The notes beneath the pieces were generated by a model. That model was not told the DNA's origin. It saw nothing but the letters and a program-made list of their open reading frames with translations, and ran no database searches. The translations under genes were made by a program, and so were the position numbers. A stretch of DNA of 64,000 bases from Diprion similis (taxonomy: Eukaryota > Arthropoda > Insecta > Hymenoptera > Diprionidae): NCBI RefSeq assembly GCF_021155765.1, contig NC_060114.1:19884501-19948500 (forward strand). Direction: 5' to 3'. Positions within the stretch are counted from its first letter, which is position 1. Every line of letters begins with the position of its first letter. This document shows, in pieces, positions 11,184 through 22,700 of the stretch.

Positions 11184-12905
11184 TTACCACGAGATTCTTT
11201 GCGGATACTCGTCGTCGTCCCAGTAAAATACTTTGGTCGAAAATACGTAGAATTGAAAAGCGTTGACTAGGAGGATCGTCAAGGACTCGACGAACAATTG
11301 CCACGGTTTTACACCATCGATGGAGTTGATGCGAAATATGATGTAGGGTATGAAGAAGTATCTAGGCTCCAGCAGTAACTGAGGAACGAGGACTAGGAAC
11401 GTTGTGACGAAGTAGCCGATCTGGGAGAGAAATCTCAGATGACGAAGAGCCCGCCAAGTGGCGAAGAGACAGAACCCGTAAATCGGGACGAAAAGATATC
11501 TGGCCAAATAATATCGCCCGATAGTTTTGTTCCAAACGTAAAAGGTATAGTGCCTGTTGTCGGCGAGGAGGTAGGGATGCACCAGCGTGTTGTAGCGGAC
11601 TGTTATCCCGATAAGAAGAAAGGCAAGAATGGCGAGGCCCCAACGGGTCTTTACGAGTCTCAGAAAGTCCATTACGTGACTGATGAAGTATGGCCAGGCG
11701 AAAAAGGCGAAGAATACCGAACAGTAGAAGACTTGAGGCACGTGAAATGTGGCCACGTGAGCGCTGCGGTCTCCAAGGACTATGCCTTTGTTCCAGAACA
11801 CGAAAATCACGAAGGATAAGCCGATCAGAAGGTACGGCAACAGTGCGCCGATTATTTCTGCAACCAAGTTGATAAATCTACCAGCGAGAATTTCTTCCTT
11901 GGTATTGTCCCAGAGAAGCTAGAAAATAGAGGAAAAATGTTGTTCAGTTACAAAGCAAATATTCGATTTCAATATTTTACTCCAATATTTATTTTCGTTG
12001 TCTTCTTGCTCAATCGTTTCTTTCTTTTTCGAACGACCGATCAACTCACCTTGATGTACGCTGGAGTGTTTTTGAAGCTTTTGTGGATTCGGTTAGGATT
12101 TTTTTTCTCCAGTATGTCCATTCCTCGTTCGAGACATATCCACGCAACCCAGACGATATTTGTTTGTCTGAAGAGCACGGCCAAAACACCTTAGGAATCG
12201 AAAACCAGCAGTAGATGTGATACGAGAAAAATTGTTCATTCTTTTCCTCATTTTAGGCGATTGTTTGACTTACCTGTAAAAGCGGATGTTTTGAATCGTC
12301 GTTTTAAATAAAATAGGTACATCAGGAGTACCAAATTGGTGGAAATGACATCTGTGTAATAAAGAAAGAGAAGGAAGTACAAGGGTGGTAAAATAGCGAT
12401 GTTTAAGCTGGTTATCAGGATCGTCCATTGTTGACTCTGACCGTGTGACTTTTGCTTAGCGCCACTTTGCCGTCTTTCAATACTTGACTTAAGTATTTGA
12501 TACACGACCCAGAAATTTGCGAATGTCCCGATCAAGTTGATCCCCCGCAAAACGATAGTGTTGCAAAGTTTAAGTGGTGCAAAAAGTACGACGGCCATCA
12601 GATAGAGCCCCGGAAGTGTGGTGATTTTTGGATCCCACTGAAATTTGCACGTTTCTAAAATTTGCAAAAGACTGTCGCAAGTTATATGTGGAATGAATGA
12701 AAAAATGAGTTACCTCGAAAAAATTTCCGTTGCAGAAGCGCAGCGTTTGAGGTACGTGGAACATCTCATCGATATAATAATGCGGCTGAACTTCATTCAA
12801 GTAAAAGAAAAGACCGATACTTGCTACTACAAATATGAAGACGACTAGTTGTCGAAGCATAACGTGAGAGGAAGTTGAAATTTTCATAGATTTATTGAAA
12901 ATCAT
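11184..12905 (-). CDS. ALG10: dolichyl-phosphate-glucose alpha-1,2-glucosyltransferase ALG10
   Basis: Polytopic ER membrane enzyme (DIE2/ALG10 family) that uses Dol-P-Glc to add the third, terminal glucose to the lipid-linked N-glycan precursor before oligosaccharyltransferase acts. On the minus strand I join exons 12905-12714, 12637-12274, 12189-12050 and 11918-11184 (phases 0, 1, 0), giving 476 residues; I recall the human protein at about 473. The motifs appear in family order: YIDEMFHVPQ (44-53) in the first lumenal loop, WDPKITTLPGLYL (65-77), FRQTN (192-196), GIVLGDRSAH (277-286), LLADNRHYTFYVW (349-361) and LLEPRYFFIPY (414-424). Many hydrophobic segments fit a multi-span protein. Exon 3, about 47 codons, is too short to stand out alone and was placed from splice sites and phase. 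The ATG at 12905 precedes the first membrane segment. It converges on GlcAT-I and diverges from the PP2C gene. Confidence 0.95.
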
Positions 12906-14228
12906 CGTTTAGAGAATTTGCTTAAACTTAACCTGTTCAAATTTCCCGCGATTGGTTAAGTGACAGTTGCACGACCTCTCAAAACGAGCAGAGAACGTTT
13001 GTTTCGAACGATTCTTACGTTTAAATGACAGCAGGTACCGTTACGATGAGAATCAACGCGAAATTCGAAGTTTTGTTAACTCAATTAACGAGGAATCTTC
13101 GGCTGCGTACCGAATTATTCGAATACTCGGTATTTAGCGTCGTAAGCAATCTGTCTGCCAGCACGTGTTTCTCGCCGAGACGCCACATCATTTCAGTGCT
13201 GCCAATTTCGTAATCGAAGACGGGATTCTATGCAATCGAACTTTTTTAACAGGGCTTAACCGCGATGCAATTAAAAGTGCTTCATTGTTTACCCGAATCG
13301 AATAAACAGCATACATTACAATAAAACATGAAAAAATATTTCTATACTGTCGTATCAAGTAATCCTCGACTGATATCCAAAAAAGTAGATCCTCAAATTT
13401 TCAAGACAAATAAAAAAAAAAAAAAATAATCGGTAGATTATGGCACCACTGAACGGTTATCGAGTTTGGCTACATAGAAAGAGCGGGAAATCAAGGGGAT
13501 TATCTGAAAGCATGCAACATGGTTGTATCCTCCGACAATACACAAACTGCAAAAGAGTAAGATAAATTGTTCAAAAGATGGCTGATGATTAGTCAAGAAC
13601 ACAGAGCAGGGGTCTCAAAGACAGAAGATAGATAATACCTACAAAAATGGCTGCTCCGTCACTGCCGATCGAATATTTTCCAAATTTCCACCGTTAAACA
13701 ACGACAGTCTCGTTTGAGTCACTACAAGTAGTCTTCGATATCGGACTTCTGATTGGTTTGAAAGAACAGGTTAATTCAACATGGCTACAGGCAGAGCCAA
13801 TCCGATCCAAGACTTCGTATATGCTTGTATCTTTCAGCAATTGTAGATGGCAGCACCAGACGGAGTATAAAATGATTACCTGGAACACGAGGCAGAAGAC
13901 GGCTGGTAAAGTGGTAAGGAAGAGTAAAATGGCCGCTGTTGACCATCGAGTGAAACGTCAAACGTCAAACGGCTATCATAACCTGCAGCCAGATGTGTAA
14001 TCGTAAAATTTGATAAATTAAATGAGAGTGTTGATTAAAGAATCCGAGCCACTACGGTCGAAACATTAACGCGGACACGAAGATGTTTCCATACACCGAT
14101 AGGAGAAAAAGTAGCGTCCTTTATTTGACGCCTAACCTATAACCTGTGGCAATTAATAAAGCAAATAAACAGTTTTGGGGACAAGAGAAAAAAAAATCAC
14201 GAAAGACGACAAGAACAGCAACGTAATA
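12906..14228. promoter_or_regulatory. 1.3-kb divergent intergenic region between ALG10 and the PP2C gene
   Basis: The two start codons face away from each other across this interval, so both promoters and 5' UTRs should lie here. I see no coding exon. Between about 13575 and 13940 there are several ATGGC-containing words (such as AAGATGGCTG, AAAATGGCTGC, AGATGGCAGC and AAAATGGCCGC). They resemble the YY1/Pho core, often found near housekeeping start sites. A 16-base A-rich run sits near 13411-13426. The promoter role is inferred from gene arrangement. Confidence 0.45.
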
Positions 14229-16632
14229 ATGTTCAATCGATTCAAATCTGCGCTTCTCACTGCCGTCGGAGCCAGTGAACTTGGACTCGAGTATCCGACT
14301 GAATCGGATAGTGAAATTGGAACAGATTTTCTCAACTCTAATCTAGTCTTCGAAGTTGAGACTAAACCTTACAGCAGACCAAGTTTCTTGGGTCTTACCA
14401 ACGAAGAGACACAGGTTTTTAAACATTAGAAACATTTAATATCACACATGTTCCCATCTTCCCTAGTTATTTTAACTCTATTTCGACAAATGAATTTTTT
14501 CAGGTAAGCGCCGACCATCGAGTGCGACCAATAATTGTGCCGAGGGATCTGAGTCGATTGCCTTGGTGCGCAGGCTATGCAGAGTGCATAAATGCTGGTA
14601 AGAGCACATGGAATGAGGATCAAGCGACTGCGACCCGCGGGGACTTGAAGCTGGACGATTCAAACGTCACGCTACCGTACATCATGTTTTCAATGTTTGA
14701 CGGTCACGCTGGATATCAAGTGGCTTTAACGGCGAGACTACACCTCCATAGGATAATTTATGTAAGTTTGAAAATCTTTGAGATACGAGAACATGATGGA
14801 ATATCAGTCTGTAGTACTGTTATACGGTTGAGTCAGCTTAACAGGCCAAGACAGTTAACTTTGCTAATTAGCTGAAAGTTGGCTGGCTAAAACAATTAGC
14901 CGCCCGAAACAGTTAGCTGATTAATCAGCCAAATTTAGCTAATGATCCAATTTTAGCGTGCCGGTTAAACCTAACAACGTACAAAATCAATATGCAAATC
15001 AATTTTTCATCTTTCAGATTCTAACTTGCAGCTGGAATAAGTTTTTTGTATTCACTAAGCATCGCATATTTTCAAATAATTTAATACTTACTGTTTCCCA
15101 ACTGTAGACAGTATATTATTTAGTAACATTAAAATTGGATTTGCTCAAAAACTTTTGCAATTGTAAGTGACAATCGTCTATTCATGTTGTATTTTAGTTA
15201 GAGCTCGAATCCGAAAGGTGAAAAATTCATTTGTTTTGTGATTTTCTGCATTTTTACGTTTTGGCCAGTTAAAATTAGCTGATTAACTATTTTTGGCAGG
15301 CTTAGCCTGCTAACTTTCAGCTAATCAGCCAAGTTACCTGTCTTGGCCGGCTAAATTGTAAAGCACTAGTCTGCACTACTGGTGACCTATTTTATTTTTC
15401 AGGAAAAGCTCGCTTCCATACCTGACGAGCATCTGCTCAGCGAGAACCAAGACGGTTCAGTCAATGGCAGGGATCTGGTTATAGGTGCTATTGAGCTTGC
15501 CTACAATCAAATGGATCAAATGGTTGAATTGCAGTCACAGAAAGGAGGCGGTGGTTGCACAGCCATCACGATACTCTTTCTCAACGGAATTTTGTATGCA
15601 GCTGGTGCTGGCGATTCCAGGTAGGGAATTACCCACTTTCGACGCCATATTGTTCTAGCAATGCCGCCATTAAATAACCTGTTACGAAAATTTTACAGAG
15701 CAATATTGGTCGTTGGTGAGCAAGAACGTCCGTTGACACGGGATCATACACCTGATTCAGAGTCGGATCGTGTAAGAGCTCTGGGTGCTTTGAGGGGGGG
15801 AGAATTGCTGAGGGGCCAATTCACCGCGCTCGAGTTTCGCAGGCGTCCACTAGAGCGGGAACTGGGCTCGCACGTTCTCTACAGAGAACCCTACATGACG
15901 GGCTGGGCCTTCAAGACGCTGACATACACAGACCTGAGACTGCCCCTCATTTCTGGACGTGGAAAAAGGGTAATTGCGCATGTATTTTGTAATCCCCAAG
16001 AACCAATGAAAGGGTTGAAGGAGCATCCTCTAAATGCGGTGCAATATTTTTCCACAGAGCAGAGTCATGGGCACTATAGGCGTGACCAGGGGCTTTGGAG
16101 ACCACGGTTTGAAGGCTGCAAACACGGGAGTGACGATAAAACCGTTTTTGTCATCCCAACCTGAAGTGCAATCGCTAAAACTCGAAGAATATGATCTCAG
16201 CGAGAGAGATTGCGTAATCATCGCCACTGATGGACTCTGGGACGTCGTTTCAGACGAGGAGGCAGCTAACATTTTGAGGAAGACGGTCGCGCCCGATACC
16301 CCGTCGCTGGAATACCGGTAAAAATCGGCCCCATTATTTTCCCAAATTTTATTTCACCCTAAAATTTTTTTTTTTCTTTCAGTCTGACTATGGGAGCTCA
16401 GGAGCTGGTGCAGGCTGCGCGAGGACGATTGGTGGGTCGCGTGTGGCGAGGGAAAGTGGAAAATCCCGAAGATAAGGAAATGAAAATATTACCGATGGCG
16501 TCAGTGGACGACATAAGTGTACTTGTTGTGCCTCTGTATCCTTATCTGTGCGAGCATAAGCAATGGTTGAAGACTATTCAACAAGACCAGAGGCACGCTC
16601 TTGACACGATGCAATCGTCGGCCACCCGCTAA
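14229..16632 (+). CDS. PP2C-family Ser/Thr phosphatase, PPM1H/J/M group
   Basis: Metal-dependent protein phosphatase. I join exons 14229-14414, 14504-14761, 15403-15620, 15699-15969, 16058-16317 and 16383-16632 (phases 0, 0, 2, 0, 2), giving 480 residues. The PP2C motifs follow in order: NEDQ (99-102), DGHAG (128-132), GGCTA (198-202), GDSR (218-221), TRGFGD (321-326), DGLWD (369-373) and DDISV (440-444). DGHAG and the segment MTGWAFKTL (287-295) are typical of PPM1H rather than classical PP2C. The N-terminus MFNRFKSALLTAVGA resembles the amphipathic helix that brings human PPM1H to Golgi membranes, where it removes LRRK2-placed phosphates from Rab8/Rab10; the same role here is inference. It is shorter than human PPM1H (514), mainly in the linkers around residues 103-120 and 149-170. 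Introns are short except intron 2, which holds a MITE. Start chosen at the ATG, since the frame further upstream opens only at TTG. Confidence 0.94.
14838..15354. mobile_element. MITE-like element in PP2C intron 2
   Basis: The first about 55 bp, beginning TTAACAGGCCAAGACAG, match the reverse complement of the last about 55 bp, which end TGTCTTGGCCGGCTAA, at roughly 80% identity. Further TTAGCTGA/TCAGCTAA words point inward on both sides. There is no coding capacity. The length (517 bp) and terminal inverted repeats fit a non-autonomous DNA transposon. I could not define a convincing target-site duplication, so the superfamily is open. It lies wholly inside the intron and leaves both flanking exons intact. 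Confidence 0.7.
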
Positions 16633-17930
16633 ATCCGAAGATAATTGGCCTAAGAAGATGTTATGAGGAGAAGAGGTACTACATACAGATAAAAGATGCT
16701 GTAGAAAATTAAGAAAAGAAGAAAGTTAATTTAAAACAACTTTCATAATAATCTTTTAGCGGAAAAATTTGGAACCCCACAGGATGCGGGTTCCAAGGGA
16801 TAGTAAAATCCACCTCAAAGGTGGTTAGAGAATAATGTGTGTCACGTAATGGGTTGTTAATACTGTTAGTGATAGGTTAGCGCATACAAAACGTGGAAAA
16901 GTATTTTTTTCTTCGTATTTATTATCATGTTCTACCGTATATTTTAATGAAAAACATTTTCCATTTGGTCTCGTATAAGTATTTGCATGCGCGATCTAGG
17001 TACTAAGGGAATATTTTTTTAAAATCTAGCTACACATACGTTGTAGGATAAATGTCACAATTATGAACGTTGGCAAGTTATTACTTTCGAGAATAACGGT
17101 GGGAGGTTAGAAACAATGTTGATAATAATTATGATGAATTCCTATTTATACATTAAAAATGAACACGTGTATATCGCCACGTCATTAGATTCATATGACC
17201 ACCCATTATTGATATTTTTGGGATTTTTTTTATCATATACAGAGTTATTACTCAATAATTGACATTCCAATAAATAATACAGGTGTAAATATTTATAACC
17301 TGTATTTGTAGGTGACAAGATTTTTTCTCTTAATTTTTCACTATAAGAAAATAAACGCACTTTCTGGGCATTTAACAGAAGAATTTTGGAAATCGAAGCA
17401 TAGCCAATGATTTTATTTATGATACCTAATTGCATTTGAAATTAGCATATCCAATTAAAATACACGATACCTATTCCTATCTTGCTGCCGTGCACCGTAT
17501 AAGTATTTATATTTCTTTACATGGAACCTAAGAAATACGATCTAATTGAATATCAATGCACAGAAATTTTTTTTTAGTAATATTGTTATTCTCGTACAAA
17601 TATAAAATATTGTACAATTAGATTGCTTAAAATTAATTCTTGTGTACGAAAGAACTGATTCTTTACGACATATACGTATCAATTCTCGACGATCAAATAT
17701 ATGCAGCCAATCGTTTAAACCGACGTTCGTCAATGTACACGTCAGCGTAATTATTTTCTGTCAATATATAAAATACCACCAGAATGATTACTCACATTAC
17801 ATTTTTTCCCACTATTCACCTTAATCCGTATTTCACAAAGAGAAAGTGAAAAAGAGAAAAGATTTGTCGTGAAAACTGATTTTCATTCAACTTGGCTGAA
17901 TACTTTGGAAAAAAGTATTACTTACCTTGT
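16633..17930 (+). other. 3' flank of the PP2C gene
   Basis: AT-rich sequence after the stop codon with no exon-like frame. A canonical AATAAA at 17269-17274 is a candidate poly(A) signal. A nearer ATTAAA-type word lies near 17152. Only short chance frames occur on either strand. Confidence 0.4.
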
Positions 17931-19343
17931 TTGAAAAATTCTCATCACTTGATCAGAGAGATAGAAGCAGAGTTTTGGGTGATAAAATTTGCTATGCCAA
18001 GTCGAACGCCGTTTAGGGCAGTTATCAACTAAAAAATACCTGCGAAGAATGGTTTTTCTAAGTAAACAAGTTCGGCTATGTCAGAAAATATTTTCTGTTT
18101 TGCTTTCTAAATTATTCACCGTTACGAATTTAGGTTAACTCGGAAAGTGGTGCTATTTTTTGTTCGTACCTAATTTCTAACTTATTGATGGTTATGAATT
18201 ACAGATAGAATTGGATTAGCTGTAAAACGTATTTTCAGTCTTACCTTGAATGGTCTACGCAACTTTATTCTGTTCTTCCGCTTCATCTTTCCTTCGGATT
18301 TGGTTCCGCAAGAGGAATGCTCAGTCCAATACGCATGACTTGTCGCATTTTGCTAACGAAGAAGTATCACGTGCTGTCATCTGTTAATACGATTTCATAG
18401 TCTATGGCATTATACGATTTACGAGTTCCAAAATACTAGGTCTTTGTACTTATTTAAAGACATCTCTTGCATGATGTCTCGCGTACCTCACGTTTCCAGT
18501 AATTTTGGACATCAACACTTCGAAAATGGTAAATTTGCCATTTAGTAAGTTCTACAGATGATCATATATATCACTGAAGTAAAATCGCAAGTGAAGCAAG
18601 AACGATGGCGGCCATATTGAATTCAAGTATCAAGTACTAATCAACAGCTTTAGTACGCTCAAGAATTTACACCACACATACCATAGGTATTTTTAAATTT
18701 TATACTGACAATGAGACCTCATTTTCGAGCATCGACTAAATCCCGTTCTTCTGCCATTCTTTTTACATTTAACCTTAAAGATCAGACCGTAGCCATGGTG
18801 TCACCGACGGCAAAATATATCTTCTATTCTACTGATTGAAAGCAACGTGACGCAATGCCGAAATAGGCGAGTGTCTAAAGTCGTCTAACGATGATGTATC
18901 GCCTGGCTATGGGACTCCTGTCCCAACTTGCGGCTATTCTAATGTACAGTGGATGTACGCAGCAGGGACCCTGGGCACCTATACACACACACACACACAC
19001 GTATATATGTATATGCCTGAGGATATCTAATCCGCACCTCTCAATTCCTTTAGCCTCACCATGACAACGAGTCTTCTCCCCCTTTGGTGATCGGATACAC
19101 CGTGACTGATCGCCCGTCACGCAACTTCTCACCGTGAAAAATATTATTTGCCAAGGTATAGGTGTGTGTGCGTGTATACTACACACATACGTGTGCACAT
19201 GTATACCTATAGTTTTTTTACCCGAGATATCATCTCGACTTTTCTTACCCACTTCACACTCACCAATACCCTGATACATTTTCCACCTTCATACCCAACG
19301 TGCAGGTTGCTACGGTACAAATATTTTTCGATTCGACTTACAC
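17931..19343. other. gene-free stretch
   Basis: I see no coding exon. A CA run at about 18982-19000 and a nearby GTGTGTGCGTGTATAC stretch (19163-19200) are the only low-complexity marks. Confidence 0.4.
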
Positions 19344-19783
19344 GGAAGGTATCCCAGGTCGATTTCTTCGATTTGATTTCTTTCGTAATATGTTATAGTA
19401 GACTAAAAACTAAGCGACACGTATTGGTTTTTTTATCTGCTATTAAACACTTGCTATTACACACTTGTAAAACCACCCTCCAAAGTAAAGCATGTCATGG
19501 GGTGATTTGGCAGTTTTACCCACAAGAACATATTTTTTAACCAATCTAACTGAAAAAGTTTTCTCATAACGAGAAATAAAAAATGTAATTTTCTCGATAA
19601 AAAAAATAAAAATAAAACAAACTGCCAAATCGTCCCTTGACATACCTTACTTTGGAGGGTAGTTTCACCCCCTTAAAGTGTTTATTGGCAGATCGGAAAA
19701 AAATCCGTGTCGCTTAGTTTTTATTCTAGTATAATATATTACAAAAGAAATCCAATCTCAGAGATCGACCTGCGATACCTTCC
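19344..19783. mobile_element. foldback element with about 165-bp inverted arms
   Basis: Left arm about 19344-19517 and right arm about 19617-19783 are reverse complements with few mismatches and small indels. The left arm starts GGAAGGTATCCCAGGTCGAT and the right arm ends ATCGACCTGCGATACCTTCC. Shared inner blocks include AAAACTAAGCGACACG, ACCCTCCAAAGTAA and GATTTGGCAGTTT. The spacer is about 100 bp of A-rich sequence. Arms this long with a short spacer fit a foldback transposon or a recent inverted duplication. There is no coding capacity. If transcribed, the RNA would fold into a long hairpin. Confidence 0.85.
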
Positions 19784-22700
19784 TTGATAGTCAGTAGCAA
19801 TCTTATACATATTACGTACACGTGTCATTAATGCTGATTGTGGAATGAATATAAAATATACAATCACTTGCGAGTTGATTTATCGTTAAATTGAACTACT
19901 TTGCGATCCAAGTTTGCACATAGAATCTGTATTTGTGACCATATAAATACCAACATCTGGATGATGAAATTACCTTTCCAAAAGCGTCGAGATCGGTAAA
20001 ATTTTCAGCATGGCTTAAAGAAACACCACCAACTTTGACCATAATCCTTCCATTTAAGCACAAAGCGACAAATGCGTAATTTGACATTGAGGGTGTGTGT
20101 TATGTAGTTGCAATACATCCGCCGTTCTATCCCCCAGCATTTAATCCTTGGCGAGAGCCTCCAGGTAGACAAGGGGTTGTAGGTAAAATTTTGTTAGGCT
20201 GCAGTTGCGTCGTCGTTCTCATCCTAGTCCTCCTCGTCTTCTTGGTCTTCGTCGTCGGTGAAGTTTGAAACTCGGTGGAAAAGCTTAATGAAGATCAGAC
20301 GTCACTCCCCGATCCCTCAGCCGCGCAAGCCCCTTATTGCGAGCCACCTCTCTTTGCCTCGTCTCTATCGTCAACGTCTCAGTTCCACCTGCAGTGTCTC
20401 CCTATCTTCGTTAGCTCAGTCACCCGCCCTAGAATATACTCGGCCCGTCGCGTCTTTCTCGTCCCTCCAAGAGCATAAAGAGGGTAGCTAGCTGTATACG
20501 TATAAGGTACATGTCAGACACCTCGACGTCTCGTGGAATTCCGCCAGCCCCTCTCGCCAGCTTGCTAATTTTCACGATAAATACCCGCCTCGAGTCATTT
20601 TCTCACAGCTGTCGGTCTATTTGCCCGTATCTTTATTTTTTCATTCCTTTTTACAAACCCCGCTTGAAATACTTTCAAGCTTCTCTTTTATGCTTTGAGG
20701 CGACGTGCTTTTCGGCCACCATTGACAACCCGTCCTCTGCATTCATTCTAATAATTGCATATGGCGAAATTGTTTCACAGCGAGGATAGGCCGGAAGTGA
20801 GTTATTCTTCGACCAACCCACCGTGGTTTAATAGGTAACACGATGGGGGATTGAGCGTTTGCAAGCACGTTCTGTGTGCGCTTCTCCTTATTGTTGTCAG
20901 GCGCTTTGGTCCTCTGTTCCTTTGGTTTGTAGACGGAAATTGCTTCGGGGATGTACCTACATTATACGGTACGGAGTTTATCCACCGTGCGTTTAAATCA
21001 ACCTCGAGAGACCACATGGCATTGAGCTATACGGTTCTGTTCCAAATCGTTTTAAACTATCTTCAAACTATCGAGACTTGAAGGTAATAAATCCCACTTA
21101 TGTGCTCCGCGTCTCCTTCTTCAGCTCGGTTAGTTTTCAGCAATTCCAGCTCTATCTTCATGCGAGCACCGGAAACTCCGGTGGCGAAGAAACTGTTCAG
21201 AAACCGGAAAGAGCGAGGCAGCCATCGCCAAGAAAAATTATCCATCAATTGGTAGCTCGCCAAGAAATTATGCTCGATTCCCATTCAAAAATATACAGGT
21301 ACTTGTTATGGTAATGGACGCCGTTTCACCAGAGATGTGAAAATAACCATTTATTCTGCATCGCAAAGTACCGGTGCAGGAAAATCTGACGACAGATCTT
21401 TTTCGATCTGTGGTGCTCTTGAACTCGTTATTCAACTTCAAATCTACACAATTCTTACGTGTCCTTGGGGGTATAATTTTGTTCTTTCCTTCCCATTAAA
21501 CGCAGTTTATTTGCCTTTGAAGAGCGGGGTGACTATAGGAAGTTATAGATTCGAAGTCTTTATACTCCAGCTGTAACTCAACTAATAAATATTCCAGTAA
21601 TATAATAAATAGGTAGACCGTACATGTGCATAATTAAGGGGACTGAGTGACTGGAAATCGATCACTGACAAAGGTTGTATACTTTAGACTCACTCTGTAC
21701 ACAGCTCGAGTAAACTCAACAGTTTGGTTAGCCGAAGAATAGCCTTCCACCCCGTGTATTTATAGAAAGTCTCAAGGGAGTAAACGTCAAAGTTGCCGGA
21801 TACTTGCGGCGTGAGATGGACTATCTTTCTTCGTCACTGTCCGCCGAGCCAGGGGTGGACCGAGCCGGGAAAATCCGCGGTCCGGAAAACCCAAACAAAG
21901 GGAGAAGTATAAAAAATCGTTGAGACCAGTCCGGAAAGACGCGACTCTGTGTCTTTGTACCGTTCCACACGAACCTGGCTGAGTTGACTTATAATCGATG
22001 CTAATGGATGAACAGTTCTTACCCAACCCACCCGATGTAGTTCACCTGCAGTGCATCAGTTGGCCCGCGTCTGGGAAATTTGGACAGGTTCTAAGCTCGA
22101 CGAGCTGTTGGGGGGAGGGGGTGAGACGACGTTAACTGACGTGACGGTCCTGTCGCTATCGGATGACAAAGTCTTTGCAAAAACATAAAGCTTCTTATCG
22201 ATCGGCCGAGGATGGAGCTTTTCTCTTACAGGCTTTGTCCCCGCGTGTCGCCTTCGACGAACGGTGAACTTTTTCTAACCATTAGCTATTTCTTCTTAGA
22301 TAGGAAGGTACGTACGGAGACAAAGCAAGTAGGTATGTACCTACGTCCGGTCATGAGGTTTTTTTCATAGATTTCTTGGCCTTATCATGATATCAGAATC
22401 GCAATTTACTTTGTACGCTTGTATGAAATGAAGTATCTATTTTCCCTCCGATACCTCATACGATTCAATGTCACATGTCGTAGGACATCCGTGTCTTCGG
22501 TCACGCCGCAGAGCAAAACTGTGATGTTTTGACTTTTATTCCGCCTTTGACGTGGCCTGTAATTAAATACCATCGACCCACCCTTGGACCGTCTATTCCT
22601 CGTACTCAAGTTAGACATGAAAATTAATATACCTTCGTTTGAACGGTGATCAAAGCACCATGAGGAAGATATGCTAATAGAATTTTGCGGTCTAGTCCGA

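Noticed and set aside
11439..11819. 126-codon frame antisense to ALG10
   Set aside because: It is a shadow of the conserved ALG10 exon 4 and has no similarity of its own.
15661..15698. Apparent ATG start for a separate protein inside the PP2C gene
   Set aside because: The ATG lies in the intron before the acceptor at 15698. The frame after it is PP2C exon 4, so this is not an independent start.
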